DNA from: Bacteroidia bacterium
GTDB lineage: Bacteria; Bacteroidota; Bacteroidia; Flavobacteriales; Flavobacteriaceae
Length of the DNA stretch: 52,124 bases
Assembly (NCBI GenBank): GCA_030429455.1
Contig: JAUIFC010000005.1
Coordinates: 1-52,124, forward strand
Direction of reading: 5' to 3'
The notes under the pieces were generated by a model. It worked only from the letters and a program-made list of their open reading frames with translations, was not told the origin of the DNA and searched no databases. The position numbers were made by a program, and so were the translations under genes. Shown piece by piece: positions 23,955-33,367 of the stretch; within the stretch, counting starts at the first letter, position 1, and each line of letters opens with the position of its first letter.

Positions 23955-24701
23955 ATGAAAATATTAGTCTGTATAAGTAATGTTCCAGACACAACTTCTA
24001 AGATAAATTTTGTTGAAAATGATACAAAGTTTGATACGAACAGTGTTCAATTTATCATCAATCCAAATGACGAATTTGGTTTAACCCGAGCGATGTGGTT
24101 CAAGGAAAAGCAAGGCGCATCGGTAGATATTATCACTGTTGGGCAGAAAGATGTGGAACCTACAATGCGGAAGTGTTTGGCAATTGGTGCAGATAGAGCC
24201 ATAAGAGTGGATGCAGAACCTAGAGATGCATTTCAGGTTGCCAAGGAAATTGCAAATGTCGCCCAAGAAAAGGGATATGATTTGATCATTGCCGGAAGAG
24301 AGTCTATAGATTACAATGGAGGCATCGTACCTGGCATGGTAGCTAAATATTTAGGTGCACAATTTGTAAATACTTGTGTCTCACTTGAGATTGAAGGTTC
24401 CAATGCAACTGCTGTTAGGGAGATAGATGGCGGAAAAGAAACCTTGTCCTGCTCACTTCCACTTGTTGTTGGTGGCCAAAAAGGCCTTGTTGAAGAAAAA
24501 GATTTACGTATTCCAAACATGAGAGGAATTATGATGGCTAGAAAGAAGCCTCTGGAAGTTAAACCACCAACGGTTGAAGACATTCAAGTTGAATTTTCTA
24601 GTTTTAGCAAACCAGCTCCTAAAGGAGATGTTAAACTCGTAGACCCAGAAAACATAGATCAGTTGATCGAATTACTACATAACGAAGCAAAAGCAATTTA
24701 A
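23955..24701 (+). CDS. etfB: Electron transfer flavoprotein beta subunit
   Basis: A 248-residue ETF beta subunit starting MKILVCISNVPDTTSKINF. The AMP-binding/nucleotide fold blocks are present: INPNDEFGLTRAMWFKEKQGA, MRKCLAIGADRAIRVDAEP, LIIAGRESIDYNGGIVPGMVAKYLG, and the RIPNMRGIMMARKKPLEV segment that interacts with partner dehydrogenases. With EtfA it takes electrons from acyl-CoA and related dehydrogenases and passes them to the quinone pool via ETF dehydrogenase. It begins the etfBA operon; etfA follows after 18 bases. Confidence 0.95.
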   Translation: MKILVCISNVPDTTSKINFVENDTKFDTNSVQFIINPNDEFGLTRAMWFKEKQGASVDIITVGQKDVEPTMRKCLAIGADRAIRVDAEPRDAFQVAKEIANVAQEKGYDLIIAGRESIDYNGGIVPGMVAKYLGAQFVNTCVSLEIEGSNATAVREIDGGKETLSCSLPLVVGGQKGLVEEKDLRIPNMRGIMMARKKPLEVKPPTVEDIQVEFSSFSKPAPKGDVKLVDPENIDQLIELLHNEAKAI

Positions 24702-24719
24702 TTTAAACATAAAAATACC

Positions 24720-25682
24720 ATGTCCATACTTATATATGCAGAATCCGAAAATGGAAAGTTGAAGAAGACCTCATATGAACTTGCGTCTTATGCCTACAAA
24801 ATTGCTCAAAATACACAGGATCAGGTTGTTGCAGTGGCTGTCAACGCTCAAAACCTTGATTCATTAGGTCAATATGGCGTTAGTAAAGTTGTAAGTGTTA
24901 CTTCAGAAGAGTTATCTACTTTCAATTCAGAAACTTATTCAGAAGTTTTAACCTTAGTTGCACAGCAAGAAAACGCAAACTTGGTTATCATAAGTCAAAG
25001 CGCCAATGCTAAATACTTAGCACCTTTGTTGGCCGTGAACCTTGAAGCGGGTTACGCTTCTAATGTTGTTGCATTACCAGAATTAGAAGGTGGTTTTACT
25101 GTTAAGCGTTCAGTGTTTACAAACAAAGCTTTTGGCAAAGCAGAAATCAAAACAGATACTAAAATTGTAGGCTTGTCTAACAACGCCTATGGACTTCATG
25201 AAAATCAAGTGTCCTGTGTCGTCGAAGATTTTAATCCGTCAATATCCCAAAGTGGAATTGCTGTTCAGTCTGTTGATAAGAATACAGACAAAGTAAGTAT
25301 TGCAGATGCAGAAGTGGTTGTTTCAGGAGGTAGAGGTTTAAAAGGACCCGAAAATTGGCATCTTATCGAAGATTTGGCGGATGTATTAGGTGCGGCAACA
25401 GCTTGTTCAAAACCAGTGAGTGATATGGGGTGGCGTTCTCATGGAGAGCATGTTGGGCAAACAGGAAAGCCAGTTGCTTCCAACCTCTATATTGCAATCG
25501 GTATTTCTGGAGCTATTCAACACCTTGCTGGAATCAACTCTTCCAAAACTAAAGTGGTTATTAATACAGACTCAGAAGCGCCTTTTTTCAAAGCAGCAGA
25601 TTACGGCATTGTAGGCGATGCTTTTGAAGTTGTTCCTCAATTAATAGAAAAATTAAAAGAATTTAAGGCGAGTAACGCTTAA
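24720..25682 (+). CDS. etfA: Electron transfer flavoprotein alpha subunit
   Basis: A 320-residue FAD-binding subunit. The N-terminal half is the nucleotide-like fold. The C-terminal FAD domain contains VVSGGRGLKGPENWHLIEDLA, ATACSKPVSDMGWRSHGEHVGQTGKPV, YIAIGISGAIQHLAGI and SEAPFFKAADYGIVGD, all typical FAD contacts. It pairs with EtfB and shares its operon. The gene is followed by a hairpin that ends the transcript. Confidence 0.95.
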   Translation: MSILIYAESENGKLKKTSYELASYAYKIAQNTQDQVVAVAVNAQNLDSLGQYGVSKVVSVTSEELSTFNSETYSEVLTLVAQQENANLVIISQSANAKYLAPLLAVNLEAGYASNVVALPELEGGFTVKRSVFTNKAFGKAEIKTDTKIVGLSNNAYGLHENQVSCVVEDFNPSISQSGIAVQSVDKNTDKVSIADAEVVVSGGRGLKGPENWHLIEDLADVLGAATACSKPVSDMGWRSHGEHVGQTGKPVASNLYIAIGISGAIQHLAGINSSKTKVVINTDSEAPFFKAADYGIVGDAFEVVPQLIEKLKEFKASNA

Positions 25683-25705
25683 TTTTTTTATTTTTACTAA
25701 AATAG

Positions 25706-25753
25706 CGGTCTAAAAATAATTTGAGCATTCTCGTTATTTTTAGACCGTTTTTT
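25706..25753 (+). terminator. Intrinsic terminator of etfBA
   Basis: CGGTCTAAAAATAA (25706-25719) pairs perfectly with TTATTTTTAGACCG (25734-25747) and is followed by six T. The loop is 14 bases. Confidence 0.85.
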
Positions 25754-25764
25754 ATTTGCATATA

Positions 25765-26355
25765 ATGAATCTAATTCAACTTGACATAAAAGGAATATCC
25801 TATAGTCAAACCCAAACAGGAGCATACGCTTTATTGCTAAGTGAAGTTCAAGGCAACAGGCAGCTGCCAATTGTAATTGGTGCATTTGAAGCCCAATCGA
25901 TTGCAATTGCTTTGGAAAAAGATATTAAACCACCAAGACCCTTGACTCATGATTTATTCAAGACATTTTCAGATACCTTTTTTATAAAGTTAAGTAGAGT
26001 TATCATTCATAAGTTGGTTGATGGTATTTTTTACGCAAGTTTGATTTTTGTCAAAGACGGCCAAGAACAAACTGTGGATGCACGAACAAGCGATGCGATT
26101 GCATTGGCATTAAGGTATAAGGCGCCAATTTTTACTTACAAGACAATCTTGGATAAAGCTGGAATAGAACTCAAAGGTCCTTCCTATACCAATGTAAAAC
26201 AATCAAGTAAACCCGTTGAAACAGAAGTAAAATCTGGTTTCGACCTAAAAAATTTAAGTCTCGCTGAGTTGAATAAACTCTTGGAAGATGCTGTAGCAAA
26301 CGAAGAATACGAAAAAGCTGCTAGCATTAGGGATGAAATTACCAAACGTAGTTGA
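25765..26355 (+). CDS. Bifunctional nuclease (DUF151) with C-terminal UvrB/UvrC motif
   Basis: A 196-residue protein. The DUF151/BFN domain covers about residues 1-130 (YALLLSEVQGNRQLPIVIGAFEAQSIAIAL, PRPLTHDLFKT, VDARTSDAIALALRYKAPIFT). After a linker it ends in a UVR-type helical hairpin (LAELNKLLEDAVANEEYEKAASIRDEITKRS), the motif that mediates UvrB-UvrC contacts. BFN proteins have been reported with DNase and RNase activity, but the role here is inferred. The ATG at 25765 is chosen over an in-frame TTG three codons earlier. The gene lies 5 bases upstream of nupC, forming a pair seen in many Flavobacteriaceae. Confidence 0.88.
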   Translation: MNLIQLDIKGISYSQTQTGAYALLLSEVQGNRQLPIVIGAFEAQSIAIALEKDIKPPRPLTHDLFKTFSDTFFIKLSRVIIHKLVDGIFYASLIFVKDGQEQTVDARTSDAIALALRYKAPIFTYKTILDKAGIELKGPSYTNVKQSSKPVETEVKSGFDLKNLSLAELNKLLEDAVANEEYEKAASIRDEITKRS

Positions 26356-26360
26356 TCTTT

Positions 26361-27857
26361 ATGAAACTCTTTTTACCCTTTTTTGTCCTTTTATTTAGTC
26401 TTTTTACAATTGAAAGCTATTCCATCAACACAACACAAGTTAAGGATTCTCTTGAAGTAGTCAAAGACAAAGAATCGTCTACAACTTCTTTAATCGAAAC
26501 TGACATTAGTCAAGCTGCTCTCCAAGTATCTAGTTTAGAGCAAATAATTCCTCATCAAGGCATTAGTTTTACAAGTATAAGCAGAGGTGTTTTAGGAATG
26601 ATAGTATTGTTGCTCATTGCATTTTTGTTTAGCAGTAATAGGAAAGCAATAAATTGGCGGACAGTTGGCATAGGTATTTTACTCCAGTTGGTTTTAGCTT
26701 ATGGCATACTTGAGATTGTGTGGGTTCAAGCAATTTTTGATTTTGTAGGAAGTATTTTTGTGCAAATTTTAAATTTTACTGCTGCAGGAAGTGAGTTTTT
26801 GCTTGGTGATTTAATGGATATTGAGTCTTATGGATACATTTTCCTTTTTCAGGTATTGCCTACAATTATTTTCTTTTCAGCACTAACATCGATATTATTC
26901 TATTTTGGTATCATTCAAGTAGTTGTAAGAGGTTTAGCTTGGTTGCTGTCAAAAATATTAGGCGTTTCTGGAGCGGAGGCTCTTAGCGTGGCTGGGAATA
27001 TTTTTTTGGGCCAAACAGAATCACCTTTGATGATCAAGGCCTATCTAGAGCGAATGACAAGGTCCGAAATTTTATTGGTCATGATAGGAGGGATGGCAAC
27101 AGTAGCTGGTGGCGTTCTGGCGGCATACATAGGTTTTCTAGGTGGTGATGATGAGGTCATGCGACAACAATTTGCACGACATTTGTTAGCAGCTTCGGTA
27201 ATGGCTGCGCCAGGAGCTATTGTAATTTCTAAGATTTTGTTTCCTCAGAAGGATAAAGTTGATAATTCAACAGAAGTTTCCATGGAGAAAATTGGTTCAA
27301 ACCTACTTGATGCTATTGCTAATGGAACAACTGAAGGCCTAAGATTAGCGGCCAATGTAGGTGCGATGCTTCTAGTTTTTGTGGCTTTGATAGCTATGAT
27401 AAATTTTGGCTTAGAGGCCATTGGTGGATTTGTAGGTCTTAATTCTTTAGTACAAGACTATACGCCTTATGATAAATTTTCTTTAGAGGCTATTTTAGGA
27501 ACTGTTTTTTATCCGGTTATGTGGCTAATTGGCGTCGCCCAAGAAGATTCGATGCTTATGGGACAACTCTTGGGAATTAAATTAGCAGCTAGCGAATTTG
27601 TTGGTTATATACAACTTGCAGAACTAAAAGATGTCGGAAATTCTTTACATTTTAAATATCAAAAATCAATCATCATGGCAACCTATATGCTGTGTGGATT
27701 CGCCAATTTTGCGTCGATTGGTATTCAAATTGGAGGAATTGGTTCTTTGGCTCCAGGACAAAGAAAAAATTTATCAGCTTTTGGATTAAGGGCTTTGCTT
27801 GGTGGAACGATTGCATCCCTGATGTCGGCAACTATTGCGGGTATGATTTTGGGCTAA
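26361..27857 (+). CDS. nupC: Concentrative nucleoside transporter (NupC/CNT family)
   Basis: A 498-residue inner-membrane protein importing nucleosides with H+ or Na+. A signal-like N-terminus (MKLFLPFFVLLFSLFTIESYS) and a hydrophilic stretch of about 60 residues precede the usual core, an extension common in Bacteroidota. The core shows the CNT signature LSVAGNIFLGQTESPLMIKAYLERMTRSEI, then GGMATVAGGVLAAYIGF and MLCGFANFASIGIQIGGIG. The start is the ATG at 26361; TTG nine bases earlier overlaps the previous gene. The 3' end overlaps the end of rodA on the opposite strand by 4 bases, with no terminator between them. Confidence 0.93.
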   Translation: MKLFLPFFVLLFSLFTIESYSINTTQVKDSLEVVKDKESSTTSLIETDISQAALQVSSLEQIIPHQGISFTSISRGVLGMIVLLLIAFLFSSNRKAINWRTVGIGILLQLVLAYGILEIVWVQAIFDFVGSIFVQILNFTAAGSEFLLGDLMDIESYGYIFLFQVLPTIIFFSALTSILFYFGIIQVVVRGLAWLLSKILGVSGAEALSVAGNIFLGQTESPLMIKAYLERMTRSEILLVMIGGMATVAGGVLAAYIGFLGGDDEVMRQQFARHLLAASVMAAPGAIVISKILFPQKDKVDNSTEVSMEKIGSNLLDAIANGTTEGLRLAANVGAMLLVFVALIAMINFGLEAIGGFVGLNSLVQDYTPYDKFSLEAILGTVFYPVMWLIGVAQEDSMLMGQLLGIKLAASEFVGYIQLAELKDVGNSLHFKYQKSIIMATYMLCGFANFASIGIQIGGIGSLAPGQRKNLSAFGLRALLGGTIASLMSATIAGMILG

Positions 27858-29107
27858 CTTCCTAAAGTTTTTCTTTCGGAATCAAGTTTTAGAAAAATAA
27901 ATACAAGAATAGAAAATCCCCATAACCCAGAGCCTCCATAACTAAAGAGAGGCAATGGAATACCTATAGTCGGTATAATGCCGATAACCATTCCAATATT
28001 TACGAAGAAATTTATAAAGATGACACCAAATACACCATAGCCATAAATCCGGCTGAAAGGCTTTTTTTGGCGCTCCGCTAAGTACAACAGGCGTATGAGT
28101 AAAGCAACAAATAAAGCGATGACGGTCACAGAGCCTAGAAATCCCCACTCTTCTCCAATTACTGTAAAGATATAATCAGTTTCCTGTTCGGGAACAAATC
28201 CTCCTTGTTTGGATTCACCTTTTAAATAGCCTTTGCCAGTAAATCCTCCATTGCCAATGGCGATTTTACTTTGATATAAATTATATCCACTTCTTTTAAT
28301 ATCGATTTCTGGATTAATAAGCACTTCAAACCTCTCTTTTTGGTGAGGCATGAGTACGTTGTTGTAAATAAAATTTACACTGAATACAAATGCCAAACTA
28401 AAAATACCAACGACTAAAGGTTTCAGCCTAGAGCTTCTTGTTTTTGTTTTGTAAAATAATATTGCGGCAACAACAAAAACAACAATTAAGGCTGTAAAAA
28501 GTGAACCAATAAGCAATACGGAGGCAAAAAGCAAGACCGCCAATAATCCACTAAAAATGTAAAAACCTGGTAAGCCTTCGCGATAAAGTGCTACAAAAAA
28601 TGAAAAATATACCAAGGCACTACCTGCGTCAGGTTGCAATAAAATTAATCCTATAGGCAATGCAAGGATTAAAAATACATTAAGTTGATGTTTGAATTGC
28701 TTTAAATCTATGTTTAAGCCGCTTAAATATTTGGCCATAGCAAGAGATACGGTTGCTTTTGTAAACTCTGCTGGTTGAAGGCTAAAACTTCCAAAAGAAT
28801 ACCAGGCGGTTTGTCCATTAATTGTCTTTCCGAAGAACAACAGCCCAAATAGTAAGAAAATTCCAAGGATGTAGAAGATGGAACTAAACCGTTCATAGAA
28901 CTTGCTACTTATGGACAAGACTAATACTATTATAACTAAGCTTAAAATGATAAACAATAATTGTCTTCCGTAAGGTTTAGAAAGATCAAATAAACCTTGA
29001 TCCAAAGGGGTTACAGTCGTAGAGTATATTGTCGACCATCCAATAATTACCAATGTAAAAAAAAGAATAATGCTTATCCAGTCAAGTTTGAAAAAAGTAC
29101 TATTCAT
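27854..29107 (-). CDS. rodA: Rod-shape-determining peptidoglycan polymerase RodA (SEDS family)
   Basis: A 417-residue integral membrane glycosyltransferase that polymerises lipid II during cell elongation together with PBP2. Several membrane helices are visible. Conserved blocks are FGKTINGQTAWYSFGSFSLQPAEFTKATVSLAMAKYL, LPIGLILLQPDAGSALVYF, the extracellular GNGGFTGKGYLKGESKQGGFVPEQETDYIFTVIGEEWGFLGS, and the C-terminal PLPLFSYGGSGLWGF. Its start overlaps the mrdA stop by 8 bases. It is last in the mreB-mreC-mreD-mrdA-rodA block and overlaps nupC tail to tail. Confidence 0.96.
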   Translation of the reverse strand: MNSTFFKLDWISIILFFTLVIIGWSTIYSTTVTPLDQGLFDLSKPYGRQLLFIILSLVIIVLVLSISSKFYERFSSIFYILGIFLLFGLLFFGKTINGQTAWYSFGSFSLQPAEFTKATVSLAMAKYLSGLNIDLKQFKHQLNVFLILALPIGLILLQPDAGSALVYFSFFVALYREGLPGFYIFSGLLAVLLFASVLLIGSLFTALIVVFVVAAILFYKTKTRSSRLKPLVVGIFSLAFVFSVNFIYNNVLMPHQKERFEVLINPEIDIKRSGYNLYQSKIAIGNGGFTGKGYLKGESKQGGFVPEQETDYIFTVIGEEWGFLGSVTVIALFVALLIRLLYLAERQKKPFSRIYGYGVFGVIFINFFVNIGMVIGIIPTIGIPLPLFSYGGSGLWGFSILVFIFLKLDSERKTLGS

Positions 29108-30992
29108 TAAAATTCAAATTTTCCAGAATACTGTCATGTTTTACCATGAAATCTATTTTATCATATTTTTCTTTAGGGCTATTTTCTAAAAGCCATTTTT
29201 CCAAATCTGTTCTGGTAATATTCCCTTTTATATATTTTTCTATCATCAAACTTGCAATTCGTGCTGCATATCTTGACCCCCAATACCCATGTTCGATAAA
29301 TACGGCAATGGCAATCTTTGGATTATCTATAGGAGCAAAAGCTATAAAAATGGAATGATCTTCAAGCTGAATGACTTTACCATCAATTACTTTTTTGTTT
29401 TCAACTGTTCCCGTTTTACCTCCTATTTCTATGCCTGGAATTTGAACCCATTTAGCAGTGCCATATTCGTAAACTTCCTTCATGCCTTGTACAATTGGTT
29501 CAAAGTGTTTTCGGTCTATTGTTGTATAGTTTTTTACATTATAAATAGAGTCTTTTATTGGGTTGTTGTTTATTGCTTTAAGAATATGTGGTCTTTTATA
29601 CCATCCTCTATTTGCTATAGTAGCCGTCACATTGGCCAGTTGTATAGGAGTTGTTAATATTTCACCTTGTCCAATTCCATTGGATATGGTTGCCGTGCCA
29701 TACCATTTATAGGTAGGATATTTATAGGCTCTGTTGTAATAACTTGAATCTGGAATAAATCCTTTTCTTCCAACAGGCAGATCGTAACCTAAATATTGCC
29801 CTAATCCAAAACTCTTTAAATGTTCTTGCCATTTCTGCATTCCTAATTGTGGCGTTTCATACTTGCTTATAGTGTTCAAATAGACTTTTGAAAAATAAGA
29901 ATTACAAGAATGAGCAATAGCGCTTTTCATTCTTACAGGACTAACATGATGGTGACAGCCAAGTATTCGACCATTCCCATAACTATATCCTCCAAAACAA
30001 GATACAGTATTAGACTCGGTAACAACGTTTTCTTGTAGTGCAATGAGTCCTGTTAAAATTTTAAATGGGGAGCCGGGTGCATATTGCGCCTGTAAGGCTC
30101 TGTTGTAAAGTGGTTTAGTAATAGTATCGTACCATAAGTCTGTGAAATTCCTTGAGCGTTTTCTGCCGACCAGAATACTGGGCTTAAATGTTGGTTCGGT
30201 AACTAAGGCAAGTATTTCTCCCGAACTTGGTTCGATAGCAACTATGCCACCTCTTTTGTTTATCATGAGTTTGCTCCCATAGGCTTGCAAATCGGCATCT
30301 ATGGTAAGCTTCAAATCTTGCCCTTTTTCGGAATCTACATCATATTTGCCATTTTCAAGAGAGCCTATCTCATTATTAAAATTGTTCCTTTGGTAATATT
30401 TAACACCTTTGACACCTCTTAATTTTTCCTCATAATACTCTTCAACACCTTGTTTTCCTATTAAATCTCCAGATTGGTAATAAGGGTTTTTATTTATAAT
30501 TCGCTGATTTACCTCCGCGATATAACCCAAGAAATTTGCACCGATATCTAAGTCGTAATCTCTCAATGAACGCTTTTGAATATAAAAACCATCGTACTTG
30601 AACATGTTTTCTTGTAGATAGGCATATTCTTGTTTAGTTAGTTGAGAGGCAATAAGAGAAGGACGTCTATAACCATAACGTTTGGCTCTGTTAATGCGTT
30701 TTTGTAGCTCTTCTTTTTCAATATTTAAGAGCTTAGAAAGCTCTATGGTGTCAAATTCTTTTAAATCTTTAGGAATAAGCATGACATCGTAAGAGGCTTG
30801 GTTTCCAGCTAATAATTTGCCATTTCTGTCAAAAATGTAGCCTCTTTGTGGATAATCGTATTCAGCCTTTGAGGATTGTTTTCTAGCAATTTCAGCATAT
30901 TGCTCGTGGTCTACAAATTGCAGAAAAACCAATCTTACAATAAAGATAACCGATGTGAATGAAAGTAATAATATTGGAAAAAATTTTCTCAT
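29100..30992 (-). CDS. mrdA: Penicillin-binding protein 2 (transpeptidase)
   Basis: A 630-residue class B PBP that cross-links peptidoglycan in the elongasome. An N-terminal membrane anchor (about 5-25) precedes the pedestal domain (about 50-200, with RGYIFDRNGKLLAGNQASYDV and GYIAEVNQRI). The transpeptidase motifs are complete: SPFK with S308 as nucleophile and K311, SCN at 362-364, and KTG at 526-528. It overlaps mreD by 4 bases and rodA by 8 bases, so the block is translationally coupled. It is the target of beta-lactams selective for elongation. Confidence 0.96.
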   Translation of the reverse strand: MRKFFPILLLSFTSVIFIVRLVFLQFVDHEQYAEIARKQSSKAEYDYPQRGYIFDRNGKLLAGNQASYDVMLIPKDLKEFDTIELSKLLNIEKEELQKRINRAKRYGYRRPSLIASQLTKQEYAYLQENMFKYDGFYIQKRSLRDYDLDIGANFLGYIAEVNQRIINKNPYYQSGDLIGKQGVEEYYEEKLRGVKGVKYYQRNNFNNEIGSLENGKYDVDSEKGQDLKLTIDADLQAYGSKLMINKRGGIVAIEPSSGEILALVTEPTFKPSILVGRKRSRNFTDLWYDTITKPLYNRALQAQYAPGSPFKILTGLIALQENVVTESNTVSCFGGYSYGNGRILGCHHHVSPVRMKSAIAHSCNSYFSKVYLNTISKYETPQLGMQKWQEHLKSFGLGQYLGYDLPVGRKGFIPDSSYYNRAYKYPTYKWYGTATISNGIGQGEILTTPIQLANVTATIANRGWYKRPHILKAINNNPIKDSIYNVKNYTTIDRKHFEPIVQGMKEVYEYGTAKWVQIPGIEIGGKTGTVENKKVIDGKVIQLEDHSIFIAFAPIDNPKIAIAVFIEHGYWGSRYAARIASLMIEKYIKGNITRTDLEKWLLENSPKEKYDKIDFMVKHDSILENLNFNE

Positions 30993-31489
30993 TTATAATT
31001 CAAAAGTTTCACAAATATTAAAATAAAAATCTCCGTTAAAAGAAAAGAAAAGGCAATATTTTTAATAATCACATCAATTTGATCTAGGCTAAAATACTCT
31101 AAACCAAACAAAAAAGTATGGTGTATTAAAATGATCAAGGTAAAATAAACAACTTTTGACTTTATGTCTGCCCTAGGTATGTTTAATGTATTGTAATCAT
31201 AACTTAATCCGAAAGACATACGTAAAATAAATGGTCTTAAAAAGGAAATCACCAAAGTGGAAGCAGCGTGAACACCGCCAGTGTTGTTAAACATATCTAC
31301 GAAAAGCCCGAGTATAAAACCAATGAGTAGTAGTTTACTTCTGTTAATAGTTGTTGGTAGAAAAAGGATGAAAAGGATGTAGATGTACGGATTTGCATAA
31401 CCAAATAAAAGAACATTATCAAGAATGAGGACTTGTAATAATACAAGTGCGACAAATTTCAATATGTATAAAAAATACTTTTTGACCAT
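30989..31489 (-). CDS. mreD: Rod shape-determining protein MreD
   Basis: A 166-residue hydrophobic protein with about five or six membrane helices, lacking catalytic motifs. Position between mreC and mrdA identifies it as MreD, which links the MreBC scaffold to the wall polymerase. It starts 1 base after the mreC stop and overlaps mrdA by 4 bases. Sequence in this family is poorly conserved, so the call relies mainly on context plus membrane topology (YIYILFILFLPTTINRSKLL, GFILGLFVDMFNNTGGVHAA). Confidence 0.9.
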   Translation of the reverse strand: MVKKYFLYILKFVALVLLQVLILDNVLLFGYANPYIYILFILFLPTTINRSKLLLIGFILGLFVDMFNNTGGVHAASTLVISFLRPFILRMSFGLSYDYNTLNIPRADIKSKVVYFTLIILIHHTFLFGLEYFSLDQIDVIIKNIAFSFLLTEIFILIFVKLLNYK

Positions 31490-31490
31490 T

Positions 31491-32288
31491 TTATTTCAAC
31501 AATTCTTGAGCTTCTGTAATTTTTTTTGGAATAATGACATAGGCTTCATTTAGATTGGTCATGTCTGCAAATAATCGAATGTTAATGTAATAATATCCAA
31601 GATTATTGTCCAATTCAAATGTGTCTACTTTACCAATAAGCAAGTTTTTTGGAAAAATCAAGGAATTTCCACCTGTTACGATTGTATCGCCAATGCTAAA
31701 TTTTGCTGAACGAGGAATATCATTTAATTGCATGATATATGGCGATTTGCCGTCCCATTGTAAAGACCCAAACTGACTGCTGTTCAAAAATTTGGCGTTT
31801 ATTGAAAGTTGAGTATTTAAGATTGATATGACTTTAGAAAAACTACTAGATGAGTCTTCAACAATACCTAAAATACCATTTGGAAGGCTAACGCCATAAT
31901 TCTTTTGTACAGAATCTTTCACTCCTTTATTTATAATGAGCGAATTTCGAGGTAATCGATATGAATTCGAAATGACATTCGCAGTTTTATAAGTAAACAA
32001 AGGATTTTCTTTTTTAGTATTTGTGCTAAATGTGAAATTGTCAGATAGCCTTTCTTTTAAATAAATATTCTCAGATTGAAGTATTGAGTTTTCTGTTTTT
32101 AAGTTAAAATAGGAAGTGATATCATATTTAATATCAAAGAAAAAACCAGATAGTTGATTTGCTGAAGTTAAATACTTCTGCTGATGAAAGCTATTTGCAT
32201 TAATTGTTAATGCGAGCGACACAATGAATAAAACTATAAATAAAATGCCAACTTGAAATCGAATAAAAAATTTTATGATTTGCTGCAT
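31491..32288 (-). CDS. mreC: Rod shape-determining protein MreC
   Basis: A 265-residue bitopic protein: a short cytoplasmic start, one membrane helix (about 11-30), a coiled-coil near 60-75 (KTENSILQSENIYLKERL) and the periplasmic beta-barrel domain (from about residue 100, ANVISNSYRLPRNSLIINKGVKDSVQKNYGV). MreC activates PBP2 in the periplasm. It lies 10 bases after mreB and 1 base before mreD. Confidence 0.95.
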   Translation of the reverse strand: MQQIIKFFIRFQVGILFIVLFIVSLALTINANSFHQQKYLTSANQLSGFFFDIKYDITSYFNLKTENSILQSENIYLKERLSDNFTFSTNTKKENPLFTYKTANVISNSYRLPRNSLIINKGVKDSVQKNYGVSLPNGILGIVEDSSSSFSKVISILNTQLSINAKFLNSSQFGSLQWDGKSPYIMQLNDIPRSAKFSIGDTIVTGGNSLIFPKNLLIGKVDTFELDNNLGYYYINIRLFADMTNLNEAYVIIPKKITEAQELLK

Positions 32289-32298
32289 GCATCTCTAT

Positions 32299-33327
32299 TT
32301 AAGTCATTAGAACAGCTTTGTATTTGTCCAAGTTTTTAAGTGTGATTCCTGTGCCTCTTACTATTGCTCTTAATGGGTCTTCTGCTACAAACACGGGTAA
32401 ATCTGTTTTTTGAGATAGTCTTTTGTCAAGACCTCTAAGCATAGAGCCTCCTCCTGCCATATAAATCCCAGTATTATAGATGTCTGCCGCCAATTCTGGA
32501 GGTGTTTGAGACAGCGTTTCCATGACTGCATCTTCAATCCTTAGAATCGATTTGTCCAAAGCTTTTGCGATTTCTCTACTAGAAATTTCAACTTGTTTAG
32601 GTTTTCCTGTCAACAAATCTCTACCTTGTACATTCATGTCTTCTGGAGGAGTTTCAAGATCTTCTGTGGCTGCACCGATTTGAATTTTTATCTTTTCGGC
32701 AGTGCGTTCGCCAATAAATAAATTATGTTGAGTCCGCATGTAATAGATAATGTCGTTTGTAAATACATCGCCAGCAATTTTTACTGATTTGTCACAAACG
32801 ATACCACCTAAGGCGATTACAGCTATTTCTGTAGTACCACCACCGATATCTACAATCATATTCCCTTTAGGCTGAGTTATATCTACACCTATTCCAATTG
32901 CAGCAGCCATAGGTTCGTGAATTAAGTAAACTTCTTTGCCATTTACTCGTTCTGCACTATCCTTCACAGCGCGCATTTCTACTTCTGTTATACCACTTGG
33001 AATACATATTACCATCCTTAAGGAGGAGTTGAAAAATCTCTTTTTTAGGGCAGGAATTTCTTTGATCAACAGACTCATCATTTGTTCACTGGCATCGAAG
33101 TCTGCGATTACACCATCTTTGAGAGGGCGTATGGTTTTTATGTTTTCATGGGTTTTACCTTGCATCATAGAGGCCTCTTTGCCAACAGCAATTATCTTGT
33201 TAGAAGCTCGATCTCTTGCTACTATAGAAGGCGCATCAACTACTACCTTATCATTATGGATAATAAGTGTGTTGGCCGTTCCTAAGTCTATTGCTATATC
33301 TTCAGTGAAAAAATCAAAAAAACTCAT
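32299..33327 (-). CDS. mreB: Rod shape-determining actin homologue MreB
   Basis: A 342-residue bacterial actin that forms membrane-bound filaments directing wall growth. The actin-fold phosphate and nucleotide motifs are visible: AIDLGTANTLI (13-23), the second phosphate loop IVDIGGGTTEIAVIALGG and the adenosine-binding GIYMAGGGSMLRGLDKRL. It heads the mre block. A TAnnTTTG element just upstream and a 40-base gap to purH suggest it can be transcribed from its own promoter as well as with purH. Confidence 0.97.
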   Translation of the reverse strand: MSFFDFFTEDIAIDLGTANTLIIHNDKVVVDAPSIVARDRASNKIIAVGKEASMMQGKTHENIKTIRPLKDGVIADFDASEQMMSLLIKEIPALKKRFFNSSLRMVICIPSGITEVEMRAVKDSAERVNGKEVYLIHEPMAAAIGIGVDITQPKGNMIVDIGGGTTEIAVIALGGIVCDKSVKIAGDVFTNDIIYYMRTQHNLFIGERTAEKIKIQIGAATEDLETPPEDMNVQGRDLLTGKPKQVEISSREIAKALDKSILRIEDAVMETLSQTPPELAADIYNTGIYMAGGGSMLRGLDKRLSQKTDLPVFVAEDPLRAIVRGTGITLKNLDKYKAVLMT

Positions 33328-33351
33328 TAAAATTATTTAAATAAATTATTC

Positions 33352-33359
33352 CAAAGGTA
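33352..33359 (-). promoter_or_regulatory. mreB -7 promoter element (TACCTTTG)
   Basis: The minus strand reads TACCTTTG, an exact TAnnTTTG match in the gap between purH and mreB, 24 bases before the mreB ATG. Confidence 0.55.
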
Positions 33360-33367
33360 ACTAAAAA

